A stretch of 12,517 nucleotides of DNA, from assembly GCA_900557315.1 (NCBI GenBank), contig USSI01000022.1, positions 1 to 12,517 on the forward strand, in the 5' to 3' direction. Source of the DNA: an uncultured Butyricicoccus sp. (GTDB lineage: Bacteria > Bacillota > Clostridia > Oscillospirales > Butyricicoccaceae). This document shows, one piece after another, positions 1 to 7,640 of this stretch. The notes under the pieces are model-generated. The model saw only the letters and a program-made list of their open reading frames with translations, searched no databases and was not told the DNA's origin. A program made the position numbers and the translations under genes. The stretch's first letter is position 1. Each line of letters opens with the position of its first letter.

Positions 1-49
1 TGCGCAGCGCGTGCAGTTATTCGAGCCTCAGGCTGCCAATGTGCGGGGT

Positions 50-68
50 CAAGGGGCAAGGCCCCTTG
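50..68. repeat. Hairpin, 8-bp perfect stem, 3-nt loop
   Basis: CAAGGGGC at 50-57 is the exact reverse complement of GCCCCTTG at 61-68, with loop AAG. It is the left-most strong hairpin of the cluster. No U-tract follows on either strand. Confidence 0.8.
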
Positions 69-86
69 CGTTCTCTTGGGGGATCT

Positions 87-126
87 AAAGGGGGCCATTC
101 TCTCACGTGAGAGAATGGTCCCCTTT
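87..126. repeat. 40-bp near-perfect palindrome centred on CACGTG
   Basis: Positions 87-106 pair with 107-126 with a single non-Watson-Crick position (94 with 119, G opposite T). There is no loop: the centre is CACGTG. As DNA this is an operator- or cruciform-like palindrome; as RNA it is a 20-bp hairpin. It is followed on the minus strand only by TTTAG, so a terminator role is doubtful. Confidence 0.85.
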
Positions 127-132
127 GCCGCA

Positions 133-149
133 CCCTGCGCCGCGCAGGG
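133..149. repeat. Hairpin, 7-bp perfect stem, 3-nt loop
   Basis: CCCTGCG at 133-139 pairs with CGCAGGG at 143-149. It lies 6 nt from the 40-bp palindrome and 7 nt from the next hairpin, so the structures are packed almost end to end. Confidence 0.75.
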
Positions 150-156
150 AATCCCA

Positions 157-176
157 TTGCTGCCTTCAGGCAGCAA
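157..176. repeat. Hairpin, 8-bp perfect stem, 4-nt loop
   Basis: TTGCTGCC at 157-164 pairs with GGCAGCAA at 169-176 around a TTCA loop. On the minus strand it is the first strong structure after the ATPase stop codon (14 nt downstream). It could protect the 3' end of that mRNA, but it lacks a U-tract. Confidence 0.75.
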
Positions 177-190
177 GAATCTGTAAAGCG

Positions 191-1258
191 CTATTGCTTT
201 AATAGTCTTTTAATTTCTTTCTCTGCGAGCGCAGTGCCCCCCTCGAAATCCACGCAGGGATGATATGCGGATTCCAGCGCGTCGTGCGCTTTCTTGGCAT
301 TCGACAGCGCGCCCACAGCCTCATCTAAAAGTGACGCCTCCACGCGGCGGGTGAAGCGCAGCTTCGCCTTCTGCGCGCGCGTGAGCTTCTCCTCCGCCAT
401 CGCGTCGAGACGCAGGCGGCGGTAGGGCTTCCCGTCGTACGGGTTGCGCGCGTTCGTTGTGATAAACGCCAGCCCTTTTTCCGGGATCAATACGTGATGG
501 AGCTCCCGCGGCCGGTCTGGATTCGGGCAGGCGATGATGTCGAAATGCTTCGCCTGTGCCGCCTGCACGACGGTCTCAAGCATTTCGTTTCCCAGCCCCG
601 CACTGTCGATGATGGTATAGATGCGCGGGCAGAGGGCTTCGACGGTGTCGAACCGGCAAATCTCGCCCCGATGCGTCACACCGCCCAAAAACGCGCGGTC
701 GACGCGCCCGCTGCCGCCTCCCTCACTGCGCAGCTCGCGTGCGAGGATGCCGTCGGTGCGGCGGCGGAGCTTCGAAAAATCCATCTGCGCGTGCATTGCC
801 ACGCGGCGCTCGCTCTCCACCTCGCCCATCGCGCGCAGGATGCGATAGGCGCTGCGGTAGTGTGCGCGATATTCGTCGCTCAGCGCGACGATCTCCGCGC
901 GGCGTGCCTTAGCCGCGTCCACATCGTAGAAGCGTGTCAGATCGACATAGCGTTCGCTCGCGACCGCGTAGGTCGGCTCGAGCACATGCGGGCTGGTACC
1001 GTCCACGATAGCAGCGTTTCGGTCCAGAAAGATCGCGCCGTCGAGCGAATCGGGGTCACCCGAGCAGTTGATGTATACGATGCGCTCGCCCGCGCGCTCC
1101 ATCGCCGCGCCCATGCGGCGCATGAAGGTCGACTTGCCGCAGCCCGGGCCGCCTTTCAGAATCATCAGATCGTCGAGCCGACCGCCCAAAAGCTGGTCAT
1201 AGAGCGAGAAAAAGCCCTCTTCGCTGTTTGCGCCGAGGAAAAAGTACACCGGTTTCAT
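191..1258 (-). CDS. P-loop ATPase of the PRK06851 type, with a degenerate second P-loop
   Basis: This is a 355-residue cytosolic ATP-binding protein of unknown role. I place it in the PRK06851-like family of Firmicutes ATPases from memory of that family, not from a search. A Walker A motif (GGPGCGKST) lies at residues 36-44, preceded by an ANSEEGFFSLYDQLL stretch. The C-terminal half repeats this layout: FLGGVTHRG near 190-198 matches FLGANSEEG near 7-15, but the second P-loop position (IDSAGLGNEM, about 217-226) has lost the GKS/T core. The start at 1258 is chosen because a strong GGGAGGG site at 1264-1270 precedes it; a longer reading from 1333 would swallow that site. The gene lies after the terminator of the ferredoxin gene, so it probably has its own promoter, which I could not identify. 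The region 1259-1373 otherwise holds nothing recognisable. Confidence 0.85.
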   Translation of the reverse strand: MKPVYFFLGANSEEGFFSLYDQLLGGRLDDLMILKGGPGCGKSTFMRRMGAAMERAGERIVYINCSGDPDSLDGAIFLDRNAAIVDGTSPHVLEPTYAVASERYVDLTRFYDVDAAKARRAEIVALSDEYRAHYRSAYRILRAMGEVESERRVAMHAQMDFSKLRRRTDGILARELRSEGGGSGRVDRAFLGGVTHRGEICRFDTVEALCPRIYTIIDSAGLGNEMLETVVQAAQAKHFDIIACPNPDRPRELHHVLIPEKGLAFITTNARNPYDGKPYRRLRLDAMAEEKLTRAQKAKLRFTRRVEASLLDEAVGALSNAKKAHDALESAYHPCVDFEGGTALAEKEIKRLLKQ

Positions 1259-1263
1259 AAGAT

Positions 1264-1270
1264 CCCTCCC
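1264..1270 (-). promoter_or_regulatory. Ribosome binding site deciding the ATPase start
   Basis: GGGAGGG on the minus strand ends 5 nt before ATG at 1258. It favours this start over the in-frame upstream ATG at 1333, which would add 25 unconserved-looking residues. Confidence 0.75.
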
Positions 1271-1373
1271 AAAATTGGTGCTTTCTCCATAGCGTATGCG
1301 TGCGTGGCTGTCCCCGCTTCCCGCCCTTCCCAAATTTTGTTTGTAAGGCAGCAGCGTTCCGTCATTCAGGAAT

Positions 1374-1412
1374 GAAAAAAGCTCCGTTTGGGATTCCCAA
1401 ACAGAGCCTTTT
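1374..1412 (-). terminator. Intrinsic terminator after the EFR1-type ferredoxin gene
   Basis: A 12-bp stem with one G-T pair (1381-1392 with 1396-1407) and a 3-nt loop is followed on the minus strand by six T (1375-1380). It lies 17 nt after the ferredoxin stop codon. The other side carries GCCTTTTTAT, so it could also work weakly for plus-strand transcription. It closes the operon that runs from upstream through clpE and the ferredoxin gene. Confidence 0.9.
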
Positions 1413-1423
1413 TATGTACTTTC

Positions 1424-2248
1424 TTACGCCGTGAAGATCTTGTCCTCCGCTCTGCGCGTGTAGTCGCGTTCGAGCATCGCGCGGTGCGAGAGGAACGCGG
1501 GATCGTCGAAATACTTCGCACCCATCGGGCAGTTGCGCACGCAGGAGTGGCATTTGATGCACACGCCCACGACCTCGGTGACATCATCGGGATTGATCGA
1601 GCCCATCGGGCAGAGGGAGGCGCACACGCCGCAGTGGATACACTTGTCGAGGTCGGTCTTGGGCTTCGCCTTCAGAAACACCTTCGGTTCGCCATCGAGG
1701 CCCAGCGGGCGGTAATACGGCGCGTCGGCGTCACCGTCGACCGTGACGGGCGCGGGATACTCGGTCATCCGCACGATGCGGCCCACGACCGCCGAGCCGA
1801 GCTTTGCAAGCTCCGCCATATCGTCGGAATCGGGTCTGCCGTTGGCAAGCGCGTCGGTAAAGGCGTGGCGGCAGGCAAAGGCGCCCGCGCCGATGGTGTG
1901 GAAGCCGTCCCCTTCGAGGCAGGCGCAGAGCTCGGCAAGCGAATTGTCGAAGCTGCGGTTGCCGAACGTCACGACCGGCACGGCCAGCGCGCCGTTTCCG
2001 CGGAAGCCGGACTTCACAAAGTCGAGCAGCTTATTTGGAAGCTTTCCCGCATAGGTCGGCATACCGAAGATGACAAGGTCGCCCTCGGCAAACTCATACG
2101 CTTCCTCGCGCGCGGCGGGCAGCGTGAAATCGCGTACCTCGAGCGGCACGTCAAAGCTGACGGCAAGCGCGTTGGCAAGCGTGGTGGTCACCTTTCTGGT
2201 GTTGCCGGTGGCGCTGAAATAGACTGCGTAAACCTGAGAAACGTTCAT
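1424..2248 (-). CDS. EFR1-type flavodoxin/ferredoxin fusion protein
   Basis: This 274-residue cytosolic redox protein has two parts. Residues 1-160 form a flavodoxin-like domain with the FMN phosphate-binding loop FSATGNT at 11-17 and the later flavodoxin stretch GMPTYAGKLP near 62-71. Residues 200-245 form a bacterial 2[4Fe-4S] ferredoxin module with C203, C206, C209, C213 and C230, C233, C236, C240, each cluster ending in CPMG. This arrangement is that of the family named EFR1 ferredoxin, whose physiological partners are not established; electron shuttling in anaerobic metabolism is the likely role. A GAAGG ribosome binding site lies about 9 nt before the start. It sits 44 nt downstream of the small cysteine protein gene and is followed by a strong terminator, so it is probably the last gene of that operon. 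Confidence 0.9.
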   Translation of the reverse strand: MNVSQVYAVYFSATGNTRKVTTTLANALAVSFDVPLEVRDFTLPAAREEAYEFAEGDLVIFGMPTYAGKLPNKLLDFVKSGFRGNGALAVPVVTFGNRSFDNSLAELCACLEGDGFHTIGAGAFACRHAFTDALANGRPDSDDMAELAKLGSAVVGRIVRMTEYPAPVTVDGDADAPYYRPLGLDGEPKVFLKAKPKTDLDKCIHCGVCASLCPMGSINPDDVTEVVGVCIKCHSCVRNCPMGAKYFDDPAFLSHRAMLERDYTRRAEDKIFTA

Positions 2249-2292
2249 GGGAATCGGCCTTCTTTCTTTATTGTTCGGGGCGCTGCCCGGCC

Positions 2293-2505
2293 TTACAGGG
2301 AAAAATCCTCGGACGTGTACTTGTCGTTCAGCGTGGCGGGACGGGGCGGCACACGCTTGAGCGGATCGTAGCAGAAATGGCGGCAGTGGTCGGCAGAGTC
2401 GACCACGCCGCGGCGGGAGCAGATGACCTGCCCTTCGTTGATGACAGATCCGCTCTTGCAGTAGGCGCAGTGCTTTTCAATGTCTTTGCGGAACAGATGG
2501 AACAT
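2293..2505 (-). CDS. Small cysteine-rich protein downstream of clpE (70 aa)
   Basis: The start at 2505 is set by a strong AAGGGGAGGG site directly upstream, and the gene begins only 19 nt after the clpE stop, so the two are likely co-transcribed. The protein is MFHLFRKDIEK followed by C13-x2-C16, C29, C41-x3-C45, then a YDPLKRVPPRP stretch and an acidic tail ending DFSL. The CxxC...C...CxxxC spacing suggests a small metal-binding (zinc) fold. I recognise the KHC-x2-C...YDPLKRVPP pattern as a small uncharacterised protein seen in other Clostridia, but cannot name a function. Being next to an unfoldase with its own zinc finger suggests an adaptor or regulator; that is inference only. It has no signal peptide or membrane segment. 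Confidence 0.8.
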   Translation of the reverse strand: MFHLFRKDIEKHCAYCKSGSVINEGQVICSRRGVVDSADHCRHFCYDPLKRVPPRPATLNDKYTSEDFSL

Positions 2506-2524
2506 GGTCTCCCTCCCCTTTCTT

Positions 2525-4816
2525 TTACAGGCTGCGGACGACGAGCTTGCCGTCCTCCATCGACGCATGGATCTGCGTGACGGGGTGCTCGTAGGAGTCG
2601 ATGATCTGCGCGGCCATGACGTCTTCGAGCTCTTTCTGAATGGTGCGGCGCAGATTGCGCGCGCCGTAGGTCGCGGAGTAGGACTTCTTGACGAGGTAGT
2701 CCTCAACATCCTCGTCCCACGTAAAGTGCAGGCCCTTGTCCTCAAGGCTCTTTTGCAGCTCATCGAGCATGATGCGGGCGATGCCGGCGAAGTTCTTCTC
2801 GTCAAGGCGGTTGAAGCAGATGACCTCGTCCACACGGTTCAGGAATTCGGGGCGCAGGAACTCGCCGAGCGCCTTCATAGCGCGGTCGCGGTTCTGCTCG
2901 TTCACCGTGTGGCCGAAGCCGACAGTGCCCTCCTTGCGCTCGCTGCCCGCGTTGGACGTCATCACGATGACGGTGTTTTCAAAGTTGACCTTGCGGCCGT
3001 GGGAGTCGGTGATCTCGCCGTCGTCGAGAATTTGCAGCAGGACGTTCATCACGTCGGGATGCGCCTTTTCGATCTCGTCGAAAAGGATGACGGCGTAGGG
3101 CTTGCGGCGAATCTTTTCGGTCAGCTGGCCGGCTTCATCATAGCCGACATAGCCCGGGGGCGAGCCGACGATGCGGGAGACCGAGTGCTTTTCCATAAAC
3201 TCGGACATGTCGAAACGGATCAGCGCATCGGGCGAGTTGAAGAGGTCCTGCGCCAGCTGCTTGACAAGCTCGGTCTTGCCGACACCCGTGGGGCCGACAA
3301 AGATGAAGCTCACCGGCTTGTGCTTGGGCGAGATGCCCACGCGGTTGCGGCGTATCGCCGCGGCGACGGCCTCGATGGCCTCATCTTGGCCGACGATGTG
3401 TTCTTTTAAGCGCTTGTCAAGCTCGCTCAGACGGCGGAACTCGTCTTCACGGATACGCGAGGCGGGAATCTTCGTCCAGAGCTCGATCACGCGGGCGAGG
3501 TTGTCCATCGTGAGCTGCGGGTCACCCTGCGCGCAGAGCGCGTCAAGCTCCTCCTGCGCCTTGATGGTAAGGCTCTTGAGCTCGGCCAGACGCTCAAAGT
3601 CGGGTTCTTCTGCGCCCTGCAAAAGCTCGCACTCCTTGTCGTAATCCTCGATCTCGCGGTGCAGCTCCATGCGGCGGTTGATGTTCTTGTCGTGCAGGTT
3701 CAGATCCGAGCATGCCTCGTCGATGAGGTCGATGGCCTTGTCGGGCAGGAAACGGTCGGTGATGTAGCGCTCGGATAGCAGCACTGCCTGACGCAGAATG
3801 CCCTCGGGAATTTTGACACCGTGAAACTGCTCATAGTAGTGGGCGATGCCCTTCAAAATCTTGAGCGTGTCCTCCATGTTCGGCTCGTTGACCGTGACTG
3901 GCTGGAAGCGGCGCTCGAGCGCGGTGTCCTTTTCAATGTGCTTGCGATACTCGGTGAACGTCGTCGCGCCGATGACCTGAATTTCGCCTCGGGAGAGCGC
4001 AGGCTTCAAGATGTTGGCGGCGTTCATGCTGCCCTCGGCGTCGCCCGCGCCGACGATGTTGTGCACCTCGTCGATGACAAGGATGACGTTGCCCATCTTG
4101 CGGATCTCCTCGATGAGGCCCTTCATGCGGCTCTCGAACTGGCCGCGGAACTGCGTGCCCGCGACGAGCGCGGTCAGGTCGAGCAGGTGCACCTCTTTGT
4201 TGCGCATCTTGAACGGGATGCGCCCCTCGTTGATGCGCACCGCAAGGCCCTCGGCCACGGCGGTCTTGCCGACGCCCGGCTCGCCGATCAGGCAGGGGTT
4301 GTTCTTCTGGCGGCGGTTCAAAATCTGGATGACGCGGTCGGTTTCGCGGTCGCGGCCGACAATGTGGTCGATGCGGCCCTCGGCGGCCTTGCGCGTCAGG
4401 TTTTCGCAGTAGTTGTTCAGATACTTGCGCTTTTTATCGTCGCGCGGGGGCGCCTGCGTGCGCGTGCGCGGCCCCTCGGACGGGCGCAGCGGCGACTGCG
4501 GCGGCAGCGGCGAGGAGGGCGCGGGCGGGTTGGCAAGCGGGTCGGTTTCGTGCGGGGCGTCCTCGTCCGAGCCGTCCGAACCCGCGGTGACGAGGTCGTT
4601 CAGGTCGGCCAGCGAGCCGATCTCGCCCGAGAGAGCCTCCAGATCGTCCTCGGTGATGCCCATCTGTTCCATGATGTTGTCGAGCGGCTTGACGCCCAGC
4701 TCGCGCGCGCATTTGAGGCACAGCCCCTCCTGCGTGGTCTTGTCAGGGCCTTCGATTTTGGTGATGAACACCACCGCGATGTTTTTCTTGCACCGCGAGC
4801 ACATAGGCATGTTCAT
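2525..4816 (-). CDS. clpE: ClpE-like Hsp100 AAA+ unfoldase with N-terminal zinc finger
   Basis: This 763-residue ATP-dependent unfoldase should feed substrates to ClpP. Residues 6-36 form a zinc finger (C6-x2-C9-x23-C33-x2-C36), as in ClpE and McsA, in place of the double Clp_N domain of ClpC. A Pro/Ser/Asp-rich linker spans about 75-128. The first AAA+ module has Walker A GEPGVGKT at 178-185, Walker B ending D249-E250 and arginines R302-R303. A coiled middle segment lies at about 381-428. The second module has GPTGVGKT at 508-515, LFDE with D580-E581, R661 and the sensor-2 motif GARNLRR near 718-724. A VGF tripeptide at 632-634 fits the ClpP-docking loop. AAGGAG lies 8 nt before the start. 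I see no CtsR box, mcsB or ctsR nearby, so heat-shock control is not evident. ClpC is the alternative name, but the N-terminus argues for ClpE. Confidence 0.93.
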   Translation of the reverse strand: MNMPMCSRCKKNIAVVFITKIEGPDKTTQEGLCLKCARELGVKPLDNIMEQMGITEDDLEALSGEIGSLADLNDLVTAGSDGSDEDAPHETDPLANPPAPSSPLPPQSPLRPSEGPRTRTQAPPRDDKKRKYLNNYCENLTRKAAEGRIDHIVGRDRETDRVIQILNRRQKNNPCLIGEPGVGKTAVAEGLAVRINEGRIPFKMRNKEVHLLDLTALVAGTQFRGQFESRMKGLIEEIRKMGNVILVIDEVHNIVGAGDAEGSMNAANILKPALSRGEIQVIGATTFTEYRKHIEKDTALERRFQPVTVNEPNMEDTLKILKGIAHYYEQFHGVKIPEGILRQAVLLSERYITDRFLPDKAIDLIDEACSDLNLHDKNINRRMELHREIEDYDKECELLQGAEEPDFERLAELKSLTIKAQEELDALCAQGDPQLTMDNLARVIELWTKIPASRIREDEFRRLSELDKRLKEHIVGQDEAIEAVAAAIRRNRVGISPKHKPVSFIFVGPTGVGKTELVKQLAQDLFNSPDALIRFDMSEFMEKHSVSRIVGSPPGYVGYDEAGQLTEKIRRKPYAVILFDEIEKAHPDVMNVLLQILDDGEITDSHGRKVNFENTVIVMTSNAGSERKEGTVGFGHTVNEQNRDRAMKALGEFLRPEFLNRVDEVICFNRLDEKNFAGIARIMLDELQKSLEDKGLHFTWDEDVEDYLVKKSYSATYGARNLRRTIQKELEDVMAAQIIDSYEHPVTQIHASMEDGKLVVRSL

Positions 4817-4842
4817 AACATAAACTCCTTTTGGGGGATGGG

Positions 4843-4859
4843 GCCATCCGTGGGATGGC
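4843..4859. repeat. Hairpin in the cvpA-clpE gap
   Basis: GCCATCC at 4843-4849 pairs perfectly with GGATGGC at 4853-4859 (3-nt loop). On the transcribed minus strand it is followed by C-rich sequence and then the clpE ribosome binding site, not by U. It is therefore more likely an mRNA processing or stability element within the operon than a terminator. Confidence 0.55.
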
Positions 4860-4864
4860 GTGAT

Positions 4865-5479
4865 TTAGATTGCCACGGGCAGTATATCCATCAGTTTTGC
4901 CAGCAGCACGGTATTCGAAACGCGCTCGGGGGAAAGCCAGCCGAGCGGGGAATAGGTGATGGGGGAGAAAAACTGGATGCCGAGCAGGATGAGCGCGATC
5001 AGGATGACGCCTGTCGCAAAGCCCACTGCGCCGCCGGCAACCGAATCCAGGATGCCGAGCGGGGTGAGATGCGCGATAAAGCGCAGGCTTTTGGTGAGCA
5101 CCCCGACCAGCCAGCCGAACAGGATGCAGCCCAGGATGAGCAGCAGCAGGAAGGCCACGCTCTCCGCCATGCTGACGGCGGCCTCGGTCACGGTCTGGCG
5201 CAGCGCGTCCAGCACGCCGTTGGACAGGCCGAATGTGGCCCGGCTTTCAAAGATGTCGCCCAGGATCGGGGTGACGATCCACTGCGCCGCATAGGGCGCC
5301 GCGGCGCGCGCGGCCCAGTAAGCGGCAATCAGCGCAATGATGCGGCCGACCAGGCCGTACAGCGAGCCGAAAAAGCCGCGCCGGAAGCCGGACAGCATAT
5401 TTATCAGCACGATTGCGATGATAATCAGGTCAGGCAGGTTGAGCAGCTGCAGCAGCTGCCCGGGCAGTTCACTCAGCAT
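4865..5479 (-). CDS. CvpA family membrane protein
   Basis: This 204-residue integral membrane protein has about four hydrophobic segments (roughly 15-29, 35-57, 105-128 and 145-170). The N-terminal pattern, a membrane segment then GFRRGFFGSLYGLVG (31-45), is typical of the CvpA/colicin V production family. Family members are implicated in envelope homeostasis or secretion, with no defined reaction. The start overlaps the end of the preceding DUF5711 gene by 11 nt and GAGGAAA lies inside that gene's last codons, so the two are translationally coupled. DUF5711-CvpA adjacency recurs in Clostridia as far as I recall, suggesting a shared membrane function. Confidence 0.88.
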   Translation of the reverse strand: MLSELPGQLLQLLNLPDLIIIAIVLINMLSGFRRGFFGSLYGLVGRIIALIAAYWAARAAAPYAAQWIVTPILGDIFESRATFGLSNGVLDALRQTVTEAAVSMAESVAFLLLLILGCILFGWLVGVLTKSLRFIAHLTPLGILDSVAGGAVGFATGVILIALILLGIQFFSPITYSPLGWLSPERVSNTVLLAKLMDILPVAI

Positions 5480-6731
5480 TGGTGATTTCCTCGGATTGTT
5501 CGGAATGCGCGGTGAAAATGCGCGCGTTTTTGGTGTAGAGTGCGTAAACGGTACCCGTTTCGGTCATGAGCAGGCGGCGCGCGCCGATCGCTTCGGCATT
5601 ATGCCAGAGCGGATCAAAATCCGAGTCGTATACCGAAACACCGGACGCGCTCAACACCGCGGTACCCGCAGCCGAGACCGCCAGCGCGGTCGGTTCCTCG
5701 GTCAGGCCAAAGGGGCCGTCGAACGTGCTGCCGCGCACCGTGTACAGGTCCGCGCGGGCGCCGCCCGAATACGAACGCGCGGCAACCGCCATTGCGTTTC
5801 CGGACGAAGAGACCGCGATCAGGTCGCTGGAAGCGACGGTGAGCACGTGCTCAGCCGAGCCGTTCCGGCGGACCAGGTATATGCCGTCGTCACAGAGCAC
5901 GGCGGCGGTACCGTTTTCCAGATAGCACAGCTGGATGCCGAGCGCATCGGAAAGCGTCGCGTTCGCGTTCAGTTCGCCGTTGGATACATTGTAAAACAGC
6001 ACATGCGAATCCAGCGCCACGCCGTTCTGCAGGAAGGCGAGCACGGCGAGCGTTTTGCCGTCGGGCGACAGCGCGGCGGATACGATATAGTATTCCGAGG
6101 ACTGGTATTTGAAAACCTCTTCGCCGCTGGTATCGTATATCGTGACCGCGGTGCGGTAGCCCTGCTCATCGGTCACAAGGACAAAGCGGCCGTCCTGCCC
6201 GATGCTTCCGGTCAGGATGGGGGAGGAAAGCGTCAGTTCCGCGGTTGGCGCGGCGGAATTTGTCAGCATGGCCTCCATGCCGCCGCGGTCATACACGAGC
6301 ACATAGCTGTCCGAGGTTTCCACCACAGGGGAGGAATATCCGAGCGAGCAGGTCATGCTGACCACGCTGCCGGGGCGCGCCAGATAAAGCGCGTCGTTGT
6401 CCGCATAGGCGAGGCCGGTTTCAAACAGCGCGCCGTCGGAAAAGGCGCCGTTCTGGTAGTTGATGGTGGTGATATCGCCCTCGTGCTGGCGCAGGCCGGC
6501 CACCGCGTACTCTGCAAGGCTCTGAAGGGAGGAGGGGGCAAGCAGGCGGTAGTTGGTGAGCACGAACAGGAACGCGCCGATCACCAGCAGCCAGCCGCAG
6601 GCCCGGCGCAGCGTCCGGACCAGCTGGACGCGTTTGTCCTTGCTCTCCTGCAGCAGCTTGCGGCGCTCCTTTTTGGAGGTCGGGAAGCGGACAATATTCT
6701 GTTTTTTCTGAGGGGTTTGCTGTTCGCTCAT
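5469..6731 (-). CDS. DUF5711 family membrane-anchored protein
   Basis: This 420-residue protein has a basic, Lys/Arg-rich cytosolic head (residues 1-43), one membrane segment (about 44-60) and a large C-terminal part predicted to be outside the membrane. The C-terminal part is built of short strands with repeated patterns such as SPDGKTLAVLAF, AVSSSGNAMAVAA and AVSAAGTAVLS, which look like beta-propeller blades. I assign DUF5711 from this layout and the cvpA neighbour. A GGAG site lies 9 nt before the ATG. The 111-nt gap to truA contains a weak GC-rich stem (about 6803-6826 region) and no convincing promoter, so it may be read through from truA. No catalytic residues are recognisable; a sensing or scaffold role at the envelope is a guess. 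Confidence 0.8.
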   Translation of the reverse strand: MSEQQTPQKKQNIVRFPTSKKERRKLLQESKDKRVQLVRTLRRACGWLLVIGAFLFVLTNYRLLAPSSLQSLAEYAVAGLRQHEGDITTINYQNGAFSDGALFETGLAYADNDALYLARPGSVVSMTCSLGYSSPVVETSDSYVLVYDRGGMEAMLTNSAAPTAELTLSSPILTGSIGQDGRFVLVTDEQGYRTAVTIYDTSGEEVFKYQSSEYYIVSAALSPDGKTLAVLAFLQNGVALDSHVLFYNVSNGELNANATLSDALGIQLCYLENGTAAVLCDDGIYLVRRNGSAEHVLTVASSDLIAVSSSGNAMAVAARSYSGGARADLYTVRGSTFDGPFGLTEEPTALAVSAAGTAVLSASGVSVYDSDFDPLWHNAEAIGARRLLMTETGTVYALYTKNARIFTAHSEQSEEITNAE

Positions 6732-6842
6732 AAAAAAGGACTCCGCCTCCTCATTGTATCGCGTTTTGGGGGAGAAAATGTGAATAAATCCTGAAAATTA
6801 TCCGGTCGGCCCGCAGGCTGGCCGGAAAAAGCGCGCGGGGAC

Positions 6843-7616
6843 TCACTCGCCCAGCCGGAAGGGGGCGAGTTCGGGGGTGTGGTCGTACCACAGCCGGTTC
6901 ATGAACAGCCCCTGCGCGGGCAGGGTGGGGCCGGCCTGTTCGCGGTCGCCCGATTGCAGCACCGCGGTCACGTCGTCCGGCGAGAGCTTGCCGCCGCCGA
7001 CATAGGTCAGCGTGCCCGCAATGGCGCGCACCATGTTGTACAGGAACCCGTCGCCGCACACGCGGATGCGGATCAGATCGTCCACCGGCTCGACCTCGCA
7101 CCAGAACACCGTGCGCACCGTGCTTTTGACCGGTGTGCCCTGGCTGCGCACGGCGGCAAAGTCCTGTTTGCCGACAAAGCGCTGCGCGCCCTCCTGCATG
7201 CGCCCGATGTCAAGCGGGTAATTGTAGCGGTAGGCATAGCGCGCGTGGAACGGGTCGCGCAGGGTGGAAGGGTAGATGTAATAGGCATATTCTTTTTTGG
7301 TGCAGTCGAAGCGGGCGTCAAACCCGTCCGGCACGACCGCCGCGCCCGAGACTGCAATGTCCTCGGGCAGGAAGCTGTTCAGTGCATAGGGCAGGCGGTC
7401 AGGCGGGATGGTGCAGTCCGCCTTGAAATTCGCCACATAGCGCCGCGCATGCACGCCGGAATCCGTACGTCCCACGCCGGAGACGTGCACCCGCTGTCCA
7501 AGCAGGCGGAAAACCGCGTTCTCCATGCTTTCCTGGATGGAGGGGCCGTTTTTCTGCACCTGCCAGCCGTTGTAATTGGTTCCGTCGTAGGACAGGACAA
7601 GGGCAATGTTTTTCAT
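6843..7616 (-). CDS. truA: tRNA pseudouridine synthase A
   Basis: This 257-residue enzyme isomerises uridines 38-40 of the tRNA anticodon arm to pseudouridine. The family motif GRTDSGVHA is present with catalytic Asp at residue 52. The N-terminal ALVLSYDGTNYNGWQ (5-19) and the later GDGFLYNMVR stretch in the C-terminal half are also diagnostic. I start at ATG 7616 (MKNIALVLSYDG) because family members begin just before that strand. A TTG at 7625 in the same frame is possible, and neither has a strong ribosome binding site. Following ecfT matches the common Firmicutes order ecfA1-ecfA2-ecfT-truA. The gap to ecfT is filled by a heptamer-repeat element, so coupling of truA translation to ecfT may have been altered. 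Confidence 0.95.
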   Translation of the reverse strand: MKNIALVLSYDGTNYNGWQVQKNGPSIQESMENAVFRLLGQRVHVSGVGRTDSGVHARRYVANFKADCTIPPDRLPYALNSFLPEDIAVSGAAVVPDGFDARFDCTKKEYAYYIYPSTLRDPFHARYAYRYNYPLDIGRMQEGAQRFVGKQDFAAVRSQGTPVKSTVRTVFWCEVEPVDDLIRIRVCGDGFLYNMVRAIAGTLTYVGGGKLSPDDVTAVLQSGDREQAGPTLPAQGLFMNRLWYDHTPELAPFRLGE

Positions 7617-7640
7617 TGGTTGCAATCCATTCGATCTAAA

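Larger units (their letters stand above)
1..190. other. Intergenic hairpin cluster, no gene recognised
   Basis: This stretch lies 3' of the P-loop ATPase gene. No reading frame here resembles a known protein, although one forward frame stays open to about position 186 by chance. It holds at least four perfect or near-perfect inverted repeats in a row, listed separately, plus a minor one at 24-34 (AGCC, 3-nt loop, GGCT) and a weak one at 184-201 (TAAAGC/GCTTTA) that overlaps the ATPase stop codon. None of the strong hairpins is followed by a clear run of U on either strand, so they do not read as ordinary intrinsic terminators. The close packing suggests a structured 3' untranslated region or a composite repetitive element. 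Confidence 0.6.

Noticed and set aside
3821..5485. A 554-codon open frame on the plus strand opposite clpE and cvpA
   Set aside because: The opposite strand encodes unmistakable ClpE and CvpA. The plus frame has no family resemblance and is a by-product of GC-rich codon usage.
6753..6758. TACAAT as a -10 box for the DUF5711 gene
   Set aside because: No acceptable -35 at proper spacing, and transcription would start inside the ribosome binding site.
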